A program made the translations under genes and the position numbers. The notes beneath the pieces were generated by a model. It was not told where the DNA came from. It saw only the letters and a program-made list of their open reading frames with translations, and did not search any database. 64,000 nt of DNA. Origin: Perkinsus marinus ATCC 50983 (Eukaryota > Perkinsozoa > Perkinsida > Perkinsidae). Where the stretch lies: NCBI RefSeq assembly GCF_000006405.1, contig NW_003202973.1, positions 62,001 to 126,000 of the forward strand, written 5' to 3'. Of this stretch, positions 11,559-24,100 are shown in pieces. Each line of letters opens with the position of its first letter. Position 1 is the stretch's first letter.

Positions 11559-11912
11559 CTTTATTGCCGGGCATTACAAGCGTAAAGCTTATCACCCTCT
11601 CATACGATCCGCGCAGGTGGATCGTGAGTGCGGTGAGGCAGACCATTGACAATAGTTGAGTTGAAAAAGGTTACAGTGAACATCCTGAATAACCAGCAAT
11701 GGAGAGTGACGTGCGGACCATCTCCTCGGTAGAGTACAGAAGAACAGTAAGGAGTTGAAGGAAGTTGCTTCCCTCCGGGTTTTTGGTTCATCTGTTTCCC
11801 TAACGCCGTTGAAACGAAGTCGCGCTTTATATCGACTATGAGGGCGCGCGCTGAGATTTAGTGATTTAGGACACAAAGTTTAGTGACAGTGTTTGGACAC
11901 GCCGAACGGACT

Positions 11913-14900
11913 ACTGAGGAATTTCTTGCCGCGGCCACAGTTGTAATGACCGACATCAATGTTCTTCTCACGGCGGTTGAAAAGTCTCAGTCTGAAATCG
12001 GAGGTAACAATAAGAAATAAATCTCAATGGATAATGTAACCACTTGTAATTGTGTCGCGATCGAATCGATTACCCGCAAACTCACCATCAGGAAACAACC
12101 ACTCTCTTTGAAGTAGAGTAGACTTTATATTAGAATCAAGTTCAAGACACTGACATGAGAAATCGCGCTGAATTGTCATCTCGGAATTGGGAGAACCGGG
12201 TGAGCTCGGTTGTTCTGTCTGTAGTCGTAAAAGATCGCCTTCAAGACGTTATGAAGAGGATGGACGTATTAGAAGACGACCTCGTGAAAAACGTCGAGTC
12301 AAATGGCGTTACACAAAAGGAGAAAGCGCTCTCAGTGTCGCTGAATTCCGGAATCGTCGGGATCGCTCTGGAAAAGATATCTCAAGATCTGTCCAAGTGA
12401 GTACCACTCCATCCGCAAATCATTCTGACCCGTAGAAAGCAATCAAGACTTGGTCATATAAGAGTCGTTTATCTGGACGATAGGGCGCTATTGCTTCACT
12501 TGAAAGCTCATCACGATTGATAAACCTGGTGATTCCTTTCAAGTCAGGTTTAAGGCTATGGTTCGTGACGCCGCTTCCGCCCAAGAGGAAAAGCAACACC
12601 AAGTACGCCAATACATGTTTCAGCTCGTTCCCTATTCCTTGAGAAATGTTCATCAAGAGAACTGACTTTCCACTCAGAAAGCTGCTCAAGTGAGGAGGAG
12701 GATCGGACAGGACGACAAGTCGAGATCGCTTTTCGAAAGGGCTGGCGGTGATCGGAAACTCGAGGCTGTCGTTGCTAATTTCTATGGTAAATCTAGATGG
12801 AGATGAATTATTGAGGAGCCTTCAAGTTCTTCGTTTTGTGTGCAGATAAAGCCTTGGCCGAGCCCCGAACTCGAGCATTTTTCGAAAAGAACTCTCGTAA
12901 AATTAAACATTTGAAGCTGAAATTGCAAGGATTCCTCGCTGCGTGAGACGGGTTTACGGTGAAATTCGCTGTGGGATGCTCTTCAAGGGTTTGTTAGTCC
13001 TGCTGTCCCACTTGTGGCGTATCTGTAGAATTGCTCGGCTATTGCTGACATGGTCGAGCCTAAATCAGACTGAATACGTTGTCGTTCTTCAAATGTCTCG
13101 AATGCGTCAGGATTTTTTTGGGGAAAAATAGCAGCTCCTTGTTTCGATCAAGGGACCTTTGGGTTATGAGCCCAACACGCTATCCACTGCGCCAAGCTGC
13201 TTTCTGTTGCTTCAATAGATCATCTTGCTCGATGTTGATGATTACCTTTCTGAAACTCATTGTCTCGAACCTCCTCGAAAGCCATCCGCCTCAGAACTCT
13301 CGGCGGGCCCTACAGCTATGATATCGCAGCGCTTAAACCCGCACACTACTATCTCAACATCACGGACATGCATTTTGATATTGTCGTCGAGCTATTCATT
13401 GCGGCATTCAACGAGGTGGGTTTATACTCCATCATCATCGTTCTATCATAACCAGTAGTTGGTCTCACATCAGGTTGGAGTTCATCCAGCGGTAACTGGA
13501 GAAGTGGGCCATCTCTTGAGAAAGGTACGGAGGCTCTGATTTCAGTCCGGGCGCTCTGTGTGGGAGAATACACACATGGTCAACTACAATATGAAAATTC
13601 TGAGAAAATTTTCCTGGAATTCTCGTTGGTTTGGCTATATTTCCACCCGAGTTCGTGTATAATTAGTAAGGAAACTCCTGAGCTCAGTAGCTGAGGGAAG
13701 CGAACATATATTCCAATTCGGCGCGCGCTAGGAGTGAACAGTGTGAGACCATCATCATCTCATTAATCACCAACTCAGACTCGTCGCGAGGTGACTTCCG
13801 GATTCACAGTCCGAGCCGAAGTCGCTCGGCGCGCCAACGAGCGAGGCTTGGATGCTCTCTACGAGAAACTTATAGGAGACAACAACGACTTAGTTCCTTT
13901 CATAGAGCGTTTGATAGACATCATCTCTCTGGACCGGCGCATCTCATGGGCGTTCGAGGACCGAGACATCGAGACACTCCAAGAAGGACTGCTCTATTAT
14001 TTTTCTGATGTCTTGGGCGGTCCCCTGACGTACAAGGGAAAGAATCTCTCTGCTATACATCGTCCGTTGGAGCTCAACGACTTCCACTTCGACGCTTTTT
14101 TGATGGACATTGAACGCACTCTGTCAAGTGTTGGCGTAGATGATGACACAGTGGATGAGGTCATCGTCATCCTGGAGCCTCAGCGAGCGAGCATCTTGTC
14201 TGGGCAAAAGAAAAAATTCGAGTCCGGTGCGCGTATTGTGGATGGAAAGAACCTTCTCGATCGAATTGGTGGAGAAATGACTATCGAAGCTGTCGTCGAT
14301 ACGATGTTCAGCGCACTCCAGTCCGACCCTCGAGTTAAGTTCTTTTTCCACTTGGACGCTTCTCGAATACGACAGATAAAAATCCGCTTAGTTCAGCTCC
14401 TCGTAGGAGCCAGCGGAGGCCCAAAGTTGTACGAAATTGCGAGATTGAAACCGGCCCATTTTCACCATAACATAACTGACTTCCATTTCGACGCGTTGTG
14501 TGAAAATTTACGAGTCTCGTGTGAAGTGACAGACATCACACCTGCATTCACCGATGAGCTCATGGAAACGATTGAGAAATTGCGCCAGGAAATCACCAGT
14601 GGATGTGAGTTAGCCTTTCTATCACATGAAATGACTTTCACTCGGGCATAGGCACTATTCGTCTCGAAATTGCCCATCGTAAAACGGAGAGTGCCGGAAC
14701 AGCCAGTCTCTACTCACAGCTCGGAAGAAAGGACGGCATCGTTGAGTTTGTCAACAAGCTCTTCAAGTAGCTTGAGGTCACCGAACTCTCTCCATATTAT
14801 GGTTCTTAGACGTTTGCATGCTGATCCACGCATATCATATTTCTTCGCGGGCTCTAAGACGGATATCATCAAGGAGAAGCTCAGTCTGTACCTTGATCAG

Positions 14901-17809
14901 ATTTTCGGTGGAGTTGACGAGTAGTCTACCATCTACGTGCGGTCTGATCATCTGCTCGCTCTGTTTTCACCATGGTCTACTTTACGGCTATTCTCAGGTA
15001 TACCGGTCGAGACATAGGCCAAGTCCATAGCCTCATACAAATTAGTGACTTCCACTTTGATTGCTTCATACACGCATGCGCTCAATCATTCGTGGAAGCC
15101 GGACTGGATGAAGAGGCTAGTGACGAGTGTAAGCAAGCATGGATCTGAGTCATACCATGAATTTTGTGCTTTTTATAATGAAGTGGAGATGGAGACCGTC
15201 ACATCATGTTCACCATCAGTTGCCGATTCGATGGGAACTTCGTCAGGTGTCGTCCTCTTGGAAGCAAGTCGGGCATCCATCATTAACTCCAATGCGAGGG
15301 ATCACGATGTGCGGAAAATGCTGACACTTGCCAATAAGAAAACATTATTTGAGATATTGGGTGGTGAAACAGTAAGGATTTAGGGAACGAGAATAAAATG
15401 TGTCAGCTGTGGGGTTCGAACCCACGCGGATCTCTCCACCAGAACTTGAGTCTGGCGCCTTAGACCACTCGGCCAAACTGACTGATAAATTTTGAAATCA
15501 ATTGTGTTGCACCTTCTTGTATGCACTCCATTTCAGGCCATAACGAATCTAGTTAACCGAGTATACGAACAGGCTATCGTTGATACTCGTCTGCGGTCAT
15601 TTTTCGAGAAAAACAAAGCAAAAATACAGTCGATTAAGAAAAAGATGTCGCAGTACGTTTGTGGCTTGGTCGGTGGTCCTATCAAGTATGATGAAGCCGA
15701 CCTTCAACCAGCACATTACGCTATCAACATCACCAACTTCCACTTCGATGCGATCCTTGAACTCTTCAGAGGCTGTCTAACTGGAGACAGTATCGACAGA
15801 CCAATTGTCCGAGATTTCCTCAAAGCCTTACAGCCAGTAAGGAGGCTGGTTACAACAGGGTTCACATTGCGCAGCGAACTGGCAAAGCGGAATCTAGAAA
15901 AAGGCCGAGACCAGCTATTCAAGAAGTTGGGCGAGAGCGACGGGATCATTGCTCTCATTGACAAGCTCTTCGGCGTGCTGTTAGCTGATACGAGAGTAAA
16001 TGACTTCTTCGCGAACAGGACAGAAACGAAAGTTAACTCTATCAAAAAAGGGATCGCGACGGTTCTCATTGAGACCTGGGGTGGCCCGAAGACCTACCAA
16101 GGTGGGCGCTGAGCGCTTCCCTGGCTCCTGGGATCAGCTTCGTATCGTATCAGGTCGTGAGATTGCGAACATCCATCGAGATGTCGGATTGAACGACTAT
16201 CATTTCGATGCATTTCTTGCTGACCTACAAAAGGCTTTGATGGGAGCCGGAGCGGATGAGCAACTCATTGACGAGGTGTGACTCCCGCCAGCTCCAAGCG
16301 GCATATATTTCTGCCTTGAGGTTATTGTAACTGTTGAGCCCTTGCGACAGGGCGTACTAGGCCGGAAAGAGAGCAATGTGACACAGCTAGCGCACAAGGA
16401 CGGCGTGGTAAGACGTCGATAGCCGCGATTATTCGAACGTGGTTGGTCAGGCTCTCATAGAGCGCTTGGGTGGTGACCTCAACCTGGAAAGTGTTGTGGA
16501 GAGCTTGTATGAAAGGTGCCAGGAGGACACAAGAACGAAGTGAACGGAGCTAGATGTATCCACTGTGAACACAGGGTGAGTAGATACTTCTTCGACAAGG
16601 GGAAGGCCAAAGCCAGACAAGTCAGAATGAAGATGTACCAGCTCCTCAGCGGGCTCTTTGGTATGCTCACTACGTAGTCTAGTCTTGACTCGGTCGTGTG
16701 TCCAGGTGGACCAGTTCAATACGACGTGGCCAACCTGAAGCCTGCTCACTATGCTATGGACATCAGAGACTATCACTTTGATGCTGTCTTACAGCTCGCT
16801 CAAGAAGTCATGAAGTGAGAGCTATGGTTTTAGTCACATCTATCTCGCAGCTAGGTCAATGGAACTCGACGGAGACGCTATCGACGACGCTTTACAGGTC
16901 ATGAATATGGTCCGCTCCGACATCACCACGGGCTGTTCAGTGAGGGATCTCCATGTGGTTGAAGCAAGCTAGCACAACCGTGCAGGTTCGAACTGAGGTG
17001 GCCCGACGACAAGGGCAAATGCATGGTAACGACTTTATTTTCACCATCCTGGGTGGCGCCGAAGGTCAACTCACCGGTGTACTGTGTTACTCGCATGTTT
17101 TGATCATGTCAGGGGTAGAAGGTTTCGTTCACCGCTTATTCGAGGTCATCGGTCTCGACAGACGAGTGAGCATGTTCTTTGTTGGTGACAAAGTGAAGGC
17201 CATGAAACCGTCACTGGTAAGCTTCTGTTACTCCGTCACGCTATTCCTGATTGATCCTGTCGGACACTCTAACACACTTTCAGCTGTTGGAGGAATTTAT
17301 GTTTGCTTTCCTCAGCTGAGCTCGGGAGTTTCCTTACTAATTATAGGAATTTATATACGAATTCGGGTAGAAGTGTACAGAAACCGATAATAATAATTGC
17401 CCAAAATTCTATCAGAATTTTCATATTGCCACCAACACATGTAGTTGACCATGTGTATATTTCATCACACTGCTTTCAACTCCATGCGCTCCTAATTCAC
17501 CCGCCTGTTCGCAGGTCGCGTACTTGTCAATGGTATTTGGTGGTCCTGCTGGATATACCGGCCGATCCATAGAGGACATCCACGCTTTCCTTTCGATCAA
17601 TGACTTCTTCTTCGACTGTTTCTTGAATGATTCTCAGAAAGCTCTGCGCGATTTGGGAGTGGACCCAGCAAACATCGAGCATGTGAGAAACCCTGTTCGC
17701 TCCTCCTCTGCTGTTTCCTCTCGCTGTGTAGGTCCTCGTGAGTATGGAATCTCAACGCCCGAGAGTTTTGAAACACTATTATGATGACCGAGGATTTGTC
17801 TACGGCTAA
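11913..17809 (+). CDS. Polyglobin: eight tandem group 1 truncated haemoglobin domains
   Basis: Multi-exon gene. Firm exons: 12678-12786, 12846-12942, 13295-13415, 13474-13524, 13779-14604, 14652-14766, 14810-about 14915, 14998-15128, 15247-15371, 15537-16101, 16154-16275, 16321-16407, 16451-16539, 16575-16660, 16706-16814, 16855-16939, 16986-17064, 17113-17216, 17515-17682, 17732-17809. All phases agree except the 14915/14998 junction. Helical N-terminal exons are probable near 11913-12003, 12210-12396 and 12555-12602. Each domain has the trHb pattern: an LGG start, a VxxFY-like B helix, PRxxxFF, GGPxxY, the proximal His motif (PAHY or IH), then NITDFHFDA. Odd domains (1,3,5,7) read LKPAHYxxNITDFHFDA. 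Even ones (2,4,6,8) read GRxIxxIHxxLxINDFHFDAFL. The protein presumably binds several haems in the cytosol. Its introns hold two tRNA genes and two MITEs. The true first exon is uncertain. Confidence 0.93.
13129..13201 (-). tRNA. Initiator tRNA-Met (CAT)
   Basis: 73-nt cloverleaf. The acceptor agcagct pairs perfectly with agctgct, giving the A1-U72 pair typical of eukaryotic initiators. The anticodon stem ttggg/cccaa holds ctcataa, anticodon CAT. The T arm is ccttg-atcgaaa-caagg, and the ATCGAAA loop in place of TTCGAAT is a eukaryotic initiator hallmark. A TTTTT terminator follows (13124-13128). It sits antisense inside the 352-nt intron 12943-13294 of the polyglobin gene. Confidence 0.96.
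13555..13715 (-). repeat. MITE family B copy in polyglobin intron
   Basis: Inverted copy from gggagaatacacacatggtcaac to gcgaacatatattcca, lying in the intron 13525-13778. Confidence 0.8.
15401..15482 (-). tRNA. tRNA-Leu (CAA)
   Basis: 82-nt class II tRNA. The acceptor gtcagtt pairs with agctgac. The D arm contains ggccgagtggtctaaggc. The anticodon stem ccaga/tctgg encloses ctcaagt, anticodon CAA. It has a long variable arm, and the T arm is gtggg-ttcgaac-cccac. TTTT lies downstream. It is antisense inside intron 15372-15536 of the polyglobin gene. Confidence 0.96.
17282..17475 (+). repeat. MITE family B copy in polyglobin intron
   Basis: Near full-length copy: gttggaggaatttatgtttgc at the left, taattataggaatttatatacg in the middle, and caacacatgtagttgaccatgtg ... 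cacact at the right. It lies within intron 17217-17514. Confidence 0.9.
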
Positions 17810-18589
17810 CATGCCCATGACTTGTTGCTCGTATGATATTGACTTGTGTGGAAGTTTCCAATCCTCGTTGCGCTCAAAGGGAATCACCCTTTGAAATCAT
17901 ATCAGTGTTATCACGTTGTAGTGGCAGGGGTTGTAGAACACAAAGAAAGTAGTGAATGAGATAAAGCAGGTGATTCATCGATTAATCAGAGTGAGCAATG
18001 TCATCAACCCCGAACCTAGTATGAGTACAGCTGTTTTCGGGAGAATGTGCAATTCAGTTTGGGCCCCTCATCCAACATTTATGTGCGTTGGAAATCAACC
18101 GAATGTTCGCGACAAGGTCTCAGATTAGCTCACGTTGACTACTTTTCTTCCTGAAAAACGCTTGGTTCTCAAAACCCAATGAAGTTGTATTCAGACACTA
18201 GTTTTGAGATGTATGTAGCACGTGCTTTGATTATAACGAATAAATCAACTTTTGATGCATCACTACTCAATTGCAAGCCCAACTAACAGGGCGAGCGAGA
18301 TTATCAACAGGGTAGTTTCCCCTGGCCTTCCTCGTTATTCATAAGTCGAATATCGGTATCACTAATAGCCCCTCCCAATGGCCACTACTTTACAACTCAA
18401 ACAGAAAAAAATTGGCAACCTCATTTAGTGATAGGTTCGCATAAATATCTCCTCAAGAAAGGACCGCGGTGTCTTTTACACAAATGCCCAATTGATGCAG
18501 TTACAACAATCCTGACTCAATGGATGGAATGCTGAGAGCATAGAGGAACAGTGAGCAACAGCGTCTTGGGTAAAACGATAGTAGTCTTC
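17810..18589. other. Intergenic region between convergent genes
   Basis: About 780 bp between the polyglobin stop and the glutathione synthetase stop. I see no open reading frame with exon-like features, no TIR element and no RNA gene. Confidence 0.6.
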
Positions 18590-20965
18590 TTAGAAGGAGC
18601 CCTCAAAGAGTAGTGCCGAATCGATGACGGAGAAGCCCGCATGAACGCCACCCTCGGCTACGTTCCTGAAGGGGACCTCATTCGAATCATACGATGGAGA
18701 ACCTAAGATTCTTACACGTCCTTGGTCCTGAGCATATGGCCGCAAGGTTTGTCCATGACCATGTGGTTGCCCTTCATGACCATAGCAGAGTAAATACCCA
18801 ATTCTGATACTCCATTGGAGATTATCTTCGGCACCACTCTAGAGGCCTCGCGACTGGCTGGGGCCTGAGGGTAATAAGTCTATGCGAAGGAGAATGTGAT
18901 TTATAGACTCACGTCGATAGCTAGGCAGGGTAGAGGTGCTGGGAGCATTCTCTCCATCAATACGAACCTGAAGTAATCACCAATAGCAGCATACACAAGA
19001 GGAGGATGCGGAGCCCTACTGCTTCAGGTCTTCATCAGAAGTCGTCGTGAGGGCTTCCACAAGCTCATCGCCGTACATGTTATGACCACCTCCTTCACGT
19101 TGAGGCTTCAACACCTGAGTGGGGATGGAAATTTCCACATGGGCAACCACATGTGTTGGTGAAGTCCTATGTAAACTCCTACAGTGAGAAAACTCCCAGC
19201 ACCAGCTGAGAGAACCGAACATATATTCCAACACCAGTAGATGACGACGATCTAATCAATCACCCTACCCAGGCCGACGGATCCTTCAACGCCGCAGCGA
19301 CAGTGTCCTTGTTCTCCGAGGGGTCCACTTGTACCTAGTACCACTCCATCACCACATCACCACAACCACACCTACAGCGAAATGCTCCCGCATCCTATCA
19401 GCCTCCTCCCGTGTCAATCCAAAGCGACTCATCACACTGGGATCGCTGTACCAGAGCTGTTGCACTTTTTTAGTGCCTGAAATGAGCCAATCGGTCTAAA
19501 AATCAGCAAACAAAAGTCGCTTCGCTCCGCCTACCAGTCAGCTGCTGAGGCACTGATGGGCACATGACAGCATTACTCTTCTCCAATCTTTCACGAAGCT
19601 CCCAGTGCGAATCTATCAATACCAATCCACCGTCAATTTCGACTACTACGATGCTTTTCTCACCATCAATATACTGAGTGGGTCCATAGCCTGTCCGGAA
19701 ATAAAAAAGGGCAATTTCGACCATCCGTTTTGAATTCAATAGAGAGGGTATAGAAACCACCTGAATCGAATTCCTCAATCTGGATGAGCTCACAGAGCTG
19801 CTTACTCCAGTCTGGGTATCTACAACAGCCGCGACGGCGAGGTCGGTCATAGTGCGACGCTCGACGTTGATGCCGTAGTCGGCGAGAAGCACAGATCTGT
19901 ATCAAGAGGTTCCCTGGTAAAGATACGAAACATGTCCGCTGTTACTCTAAAAATCGTTGGTCGCACTCGTTGTCCTCAGGAGCATCAACCATCATACAAA
20001 TAGTATGCGAGCACCGATCGAATCTAAAACGATTATGTCAAACACTCCTGAAAGGCAACTGCCGTTACTTCTCATTGTAAGCAGCAACGGCCTCGGCAAT
20101 AGCAGCTGCAAAATCAGCGATTGGCTTGCTGGGGGGCAACTGGGTGGGGCTTAACCCTTCAAAGGCCGCAGAAGCGGTCATTCGATGGAAGGTCTGAGCA
20201 TAGGGGAATTTTTCACTGCGCCACAAAATTACCCCACATTACCGAAACCTGAGTTCCCATTCCTGCAAAGCCTGCAGAGACTGTATTAACTTCAACTTGC
20301 AGCAAACGGTCGCCCACAGTAGTAGGAAGGTAATCGTGACGAATCAGGTGACTGAAAAGAGCTTCTCGTCAAGGCAGCGCAGCTTGTGTTTCACATCCGT
20401 ATATCTTCAGTGTGGTCTCGCCCTCCATCAACGTAAACAGCTCGACAAATTTCTAGCAACCTCCTCGTAAAGTCATCAGCTTTGGCCACCTACGGTGAAG
20501 TTATGCTATCAACAACAACAGCACGGAAACGACTACCTCCTCAAGGCTGTTCACCAGCCATTGTGGGTCAATAGAAATTTTATCAACGAGCTTAGTAATA
20601 ACACTGCCAAGTCTCCATGCCGACTCAAACCTAAACCACGAAGCGGTCCATGATCAACCAACTAGGTCAGTGAACTCACTGGCGAGCGGGAAATGGTCTC
20701 GGCAGAAGAGCCACTGGGAGCACTGCGCTTTGCAATGGTTTAGTGTCGCTTTCAGGGATGACCGCTACACCCAGACCTGACAGAGACACTCACTACGATT
20801 GGAGTTCCTGATGCCCTTCCTACTGCTCAACATCGCACCGCACCCTCTGAGGGTGGCCTCACCCTTAGCCATCGCCTTGAGCGATTGCTCGTACCTCTCA
20901 GGGGACCACTGCCCCCATGAGGTCAACTTCTTTAAAGGTGGTGTTGTGATAACAGACTCCGGCAT
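18590..20965 (-). CDS. Glutathione synthetase, eukaryotic type (copy a)
   Basis: Multi-exon minus-strand gene; exon edges only partly fixed. The N-terminus begins at an ATG (20965) with MPESVITTPPLKKLTSWG. Then come AKADDFTRRLLEICRAVYVDG (about 20500-20440), QVEVNTVSAGFAGMG (about 20310-20250), LPPSKPIADFAAAIAEAVAA (about 20150-20070), VEIALFYFRTGYGPTQY (about 19730-19670), WELRERLEKSNAVMCPSV, the glycine-rich ATP-grasp motif VLKPQREGGGHNMYGDEL (about 19115-19060), FVLMERMLP (about 18950), SELGIYSAMVMKG, GHMLRTK and EGGVHAGFSVIDSALL before the stop. These are the ordered motifs of eukaryotic GSS, which joins gamma-glutamylcysteine and glycine using ATP in the cytosol. A family B element fills the intron upstream of the KPQREGGG exon. 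Likely functional. Confidence 0.9.
19115..19235 (-). repeat. MITE family B copy in glutathione synthetase intron
   Basis: Short inverted copy, ggaaatttccacatgggcaac ... aaccgaacatatattccaacac, immediately upstream of the KPQREGGG exon in copy a. Confidence 0.75.
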
Positions 20966-21186
20966 AAGGAACAACGTGAATTAATAACAAGTTAATCGTC
21001 AGTCTGAGGATGCGCTCCAGTCAATCTCAAAATAGTGTCGACCGACTAACGTCACCGTAGCCGCACTGACAACCCTTCCCCAGCAAACTCAACGTGTCGA
21101 CGCTGAGAACCGATAAAACGGACACAAAGTCCACTCGTTCATTAGTCGTGAAATCATTAAGGTGAACTCATACTTATAACAGGCAA

Positions 21187-24100
21187 TCACTCAGTCTCAC
21201 TACTGTCCTCAATCACATCATGGGGTGTCAGCAGAGCCGTATCAACCATGACCTCCGAGCTCTCTTCGCTGAATAGAACACAGTCTCTCTAGCCCATACA
21301 AGCTCCTTCCTCCTCCCACTACTACCCTCGAGTCTCCAATACATGCCCAGCTATCCTCTCCAAAGCCACCTCACGTCCGTTCATGACCAAGCAAGAGTAA
21401 ATACTCAGGTTAGACTGAGTAGCCTCAACGACCTTACTCACAAGGCACTCCTCCTTGATGCTGGCATCGACCTACCACACCAAGACTTTACCAATAATTG
21501 ATCGGGGGGAATGATGATGGTGACACCAGGGGTGGTGACACGGTCTATATCATTCAAGAATGTATTTGGCGGATGGGGCCACTATGCCTGTGGTCTATAC
21601 CATTGAGGAATCTATTTGGCGAATGGGGCCACTATGCCGGTGGTCTATACCACTGAAGAACCTATTTGGCGACTGGGGCCACTATGCCTGTGGTCTGTAC
21701 CATGAAAGGATCTATTTGTCGGATGGGGCCACTATGCCTGTGGTCTATACCATTGAGCAATCTATTTGGCAAATGGGGTCACTATGCCTGTGGTTTTTAC
21801 CACGGAAGGATCTATTTGTCGGATGGGGCCACTATGCCTGTGGTCAATACCATTGAGGAATCTATTTGGAAAATGGGACCACTATGCCCGTGGTACATAC
21901 CATTAAGGAATCTTATTGCCGGATGAGACCAGAATCCCACATATGCGAGTAAAGATATCAGCGTGGAACTTCGGTTGCGATACGAGGACCATATTAGCAG
22001 AGAGAAAACTCAGTTTAATTTTACGCTTCCAATAGAGATTTCAACTATGCAAATAAGAACCGCAATTTAATGATCAAAGAAAACAGTTCCGCCGATAAGA
22101 ACATCAACTTCGAGGGATAACTTTGTTCACATTTTGACGGGAGTTCCCCAATATACGGCGCTGTCCAAGACCTAAAGACCATACCCGCCACAGCTTACAT
22201 CGACAGCCACACATGGTATGGCAGTAGGGCGCGTTGGAAGCCCACAGTCGTCTCGGAGGACCTGAGGGTATCGATCCAAAAACGGAGTACTATGAGAGTC
22301 ACTACCGCCAGAAACCTCGACAAGTCATCAGGGGCATAGTCGACACACTTGAGAGAGGATATAAGACTCGCGTCACTGCGCCACTGTTGCTGCAACTCTG
22401 ACTTTCCTGAGCCGACGACACTCTCAATACTTCTTCAAAAGTAGAGGCATCACCAAGCAACTGCAGTACGACAGACGGGCACTGCACAGCCATGCTCTTC
22501 TCCAGCCTACCACGAAGGTTCCAGGCGGCTTCATCTACACCGCACATGCGAACAGTGACCTACCCTCGCATTACTACCATCAGCATCGTATTCTAGTGCC
22601 TCGTAGTAAACCAGGGCAACCTCCACAGACCTACTGGGCTCAAGTCGACCGGCCAGTCGCACAACCTGGCAGGAGGCATGAGCGAATGATCGAGCAGGTA
22701 GAGGGACAGCTCTATACCGAGGAATCCCCATCGATCTTTACGTCTCTGATGAGCTCCTTCATAGTCCTCCTGTGACAAGCTGTAGCATGATTCATCAACA
22801 GCGCCGCCCTGATCAGCAACAGCTCCCGGCAACGGTAGGACTACAGGCCTTACTCTATCAGGCAACTGCTGTTACTGTTGTCATCAGCAACGACAATGCA
22901 AATGTTATGACAACTTCTGTGGTATCTAATACCAAGACTAGTCGCAACTTTATAATGCACAGCGAGCAATTTACTCTCCTTCCCTCAAAAAGAGTCACAA
23001 GAAATGAAGAGAAGACTCTTGACCAGTACCGGGTTGTTGTCAAACATTCCCCTACGATTTTATGATAGCTACATAGTCTACCTCAGCACAAACATGCAGT
23101 CAAAATCACTGATGAACTGCATAGTTTCTTCCCGAGATAGAGAGCTCTCTATTGACCATTTCAAACCACAGTACTGTCTATGTTTGCAGCTCGACAGAGA
23201 GCTGACTTATCGAGACTTACCTCTCATTATAGAGCCTCACCGCCTCAGCCATGGCACTAGCGATTTCATTGGCGGTCTTGTTGTCAGGAAGCTCGCAATG
23301 ACCAACTCTGTCCAACGCTGATGTTAACGTCGTCATCCGATGGAGACACTGCACACAATATTCGAGATCCTAGTCAGATGAGCTGTCCCCCTTAATCTCA
23401 CAGAAATTTTCTGAGCGGCAGTTGCCAGGTGTGGCGTTACAGAGACTGCTTTGAAAGTGAGCAAGGGACCAGGGGAGCATCCTCGCAGGTAATTTTCTCG
23501 TAGGAGATACCTGTGGTGATGGTAGTAGCAGTCGCTAAGATCATCCGCATGAAAGGTCACTGGAGTCTCCGTACGCCTATCTCGTAGATGTGACGGAGGA
23601 GCTACAAGTGACAGTTTTTCAGGACAAAACTTTACTGTGTCTACTGACAACGAGTTTTCCCACCAGGCGATGTCCCCTCCTATCGAATGTATAGTCGAGG
23701 ATGAGAAAGCTACGGAGAATCTCCACTAAGCTAGTGCATTTCCACTGACGTTCTCATGGGGTTGCTTTCCGACCCAACGTCGGTCCCCTTGTCACTACAG
23801 CCTGATCTGGTCCTCATACTTCCTCCCTCCCACCACGTACACGTCTCGCCAAATGTCCACTAGTCGTTGGTTGAGGACACGAGCCTGACTATTGGGGTAC
23901 CACACCGCAGAAGTGGGCGAAGTGTGGTATCACCTTGCGAGTCGCATCCTCTACCCACACCCTGTCGATAGCAGCTGTATCAATCAGCCGGGTCACCACA
24001 GCACTAGCATGATAGGCGTAATTGAATCTGAAATATCTCCCCGAGGTTGACCTCTACCACACCTAACCTACAGGTCCCTCGGGAAAGGTCTTGGAAGGAG

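Larger units (their letters stand above)
10492..11912. mobile_element. 1.4-kb TIR-bounded element with 14-bp flanking direct repeat
   Basis: The 14-mer acgccgaacggact occurs at 10492-10505 and 11899-11912 in the same orientation, as a target duplication would. The enclosed 1393 bp has long terminal inverted repeats. The left end reads gtcactaaactttgtgtcct then aaatcactaaat, and the right end carries the complement; both are followed inward by a gcgcgc-rich stretch. The TIR is about 55-60 bp. The element carries one open reading frame (10696-11019) and a ttcaa microsatellite. Long TIRs with a 14-bp duplication do not fit a superfamily I can name with confidence. It may be a non-autonomous MULE-like element. 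Confidence 0.85.

Noticed and set aside
12187..12435. Arg/Ser-rich reading frame (RS-like protein)
   Set aside because: It is the alternative frame of the helical N-terminal polyglobin exon, which ends at a good donor (aa|gtgagt) and suits the following exons.
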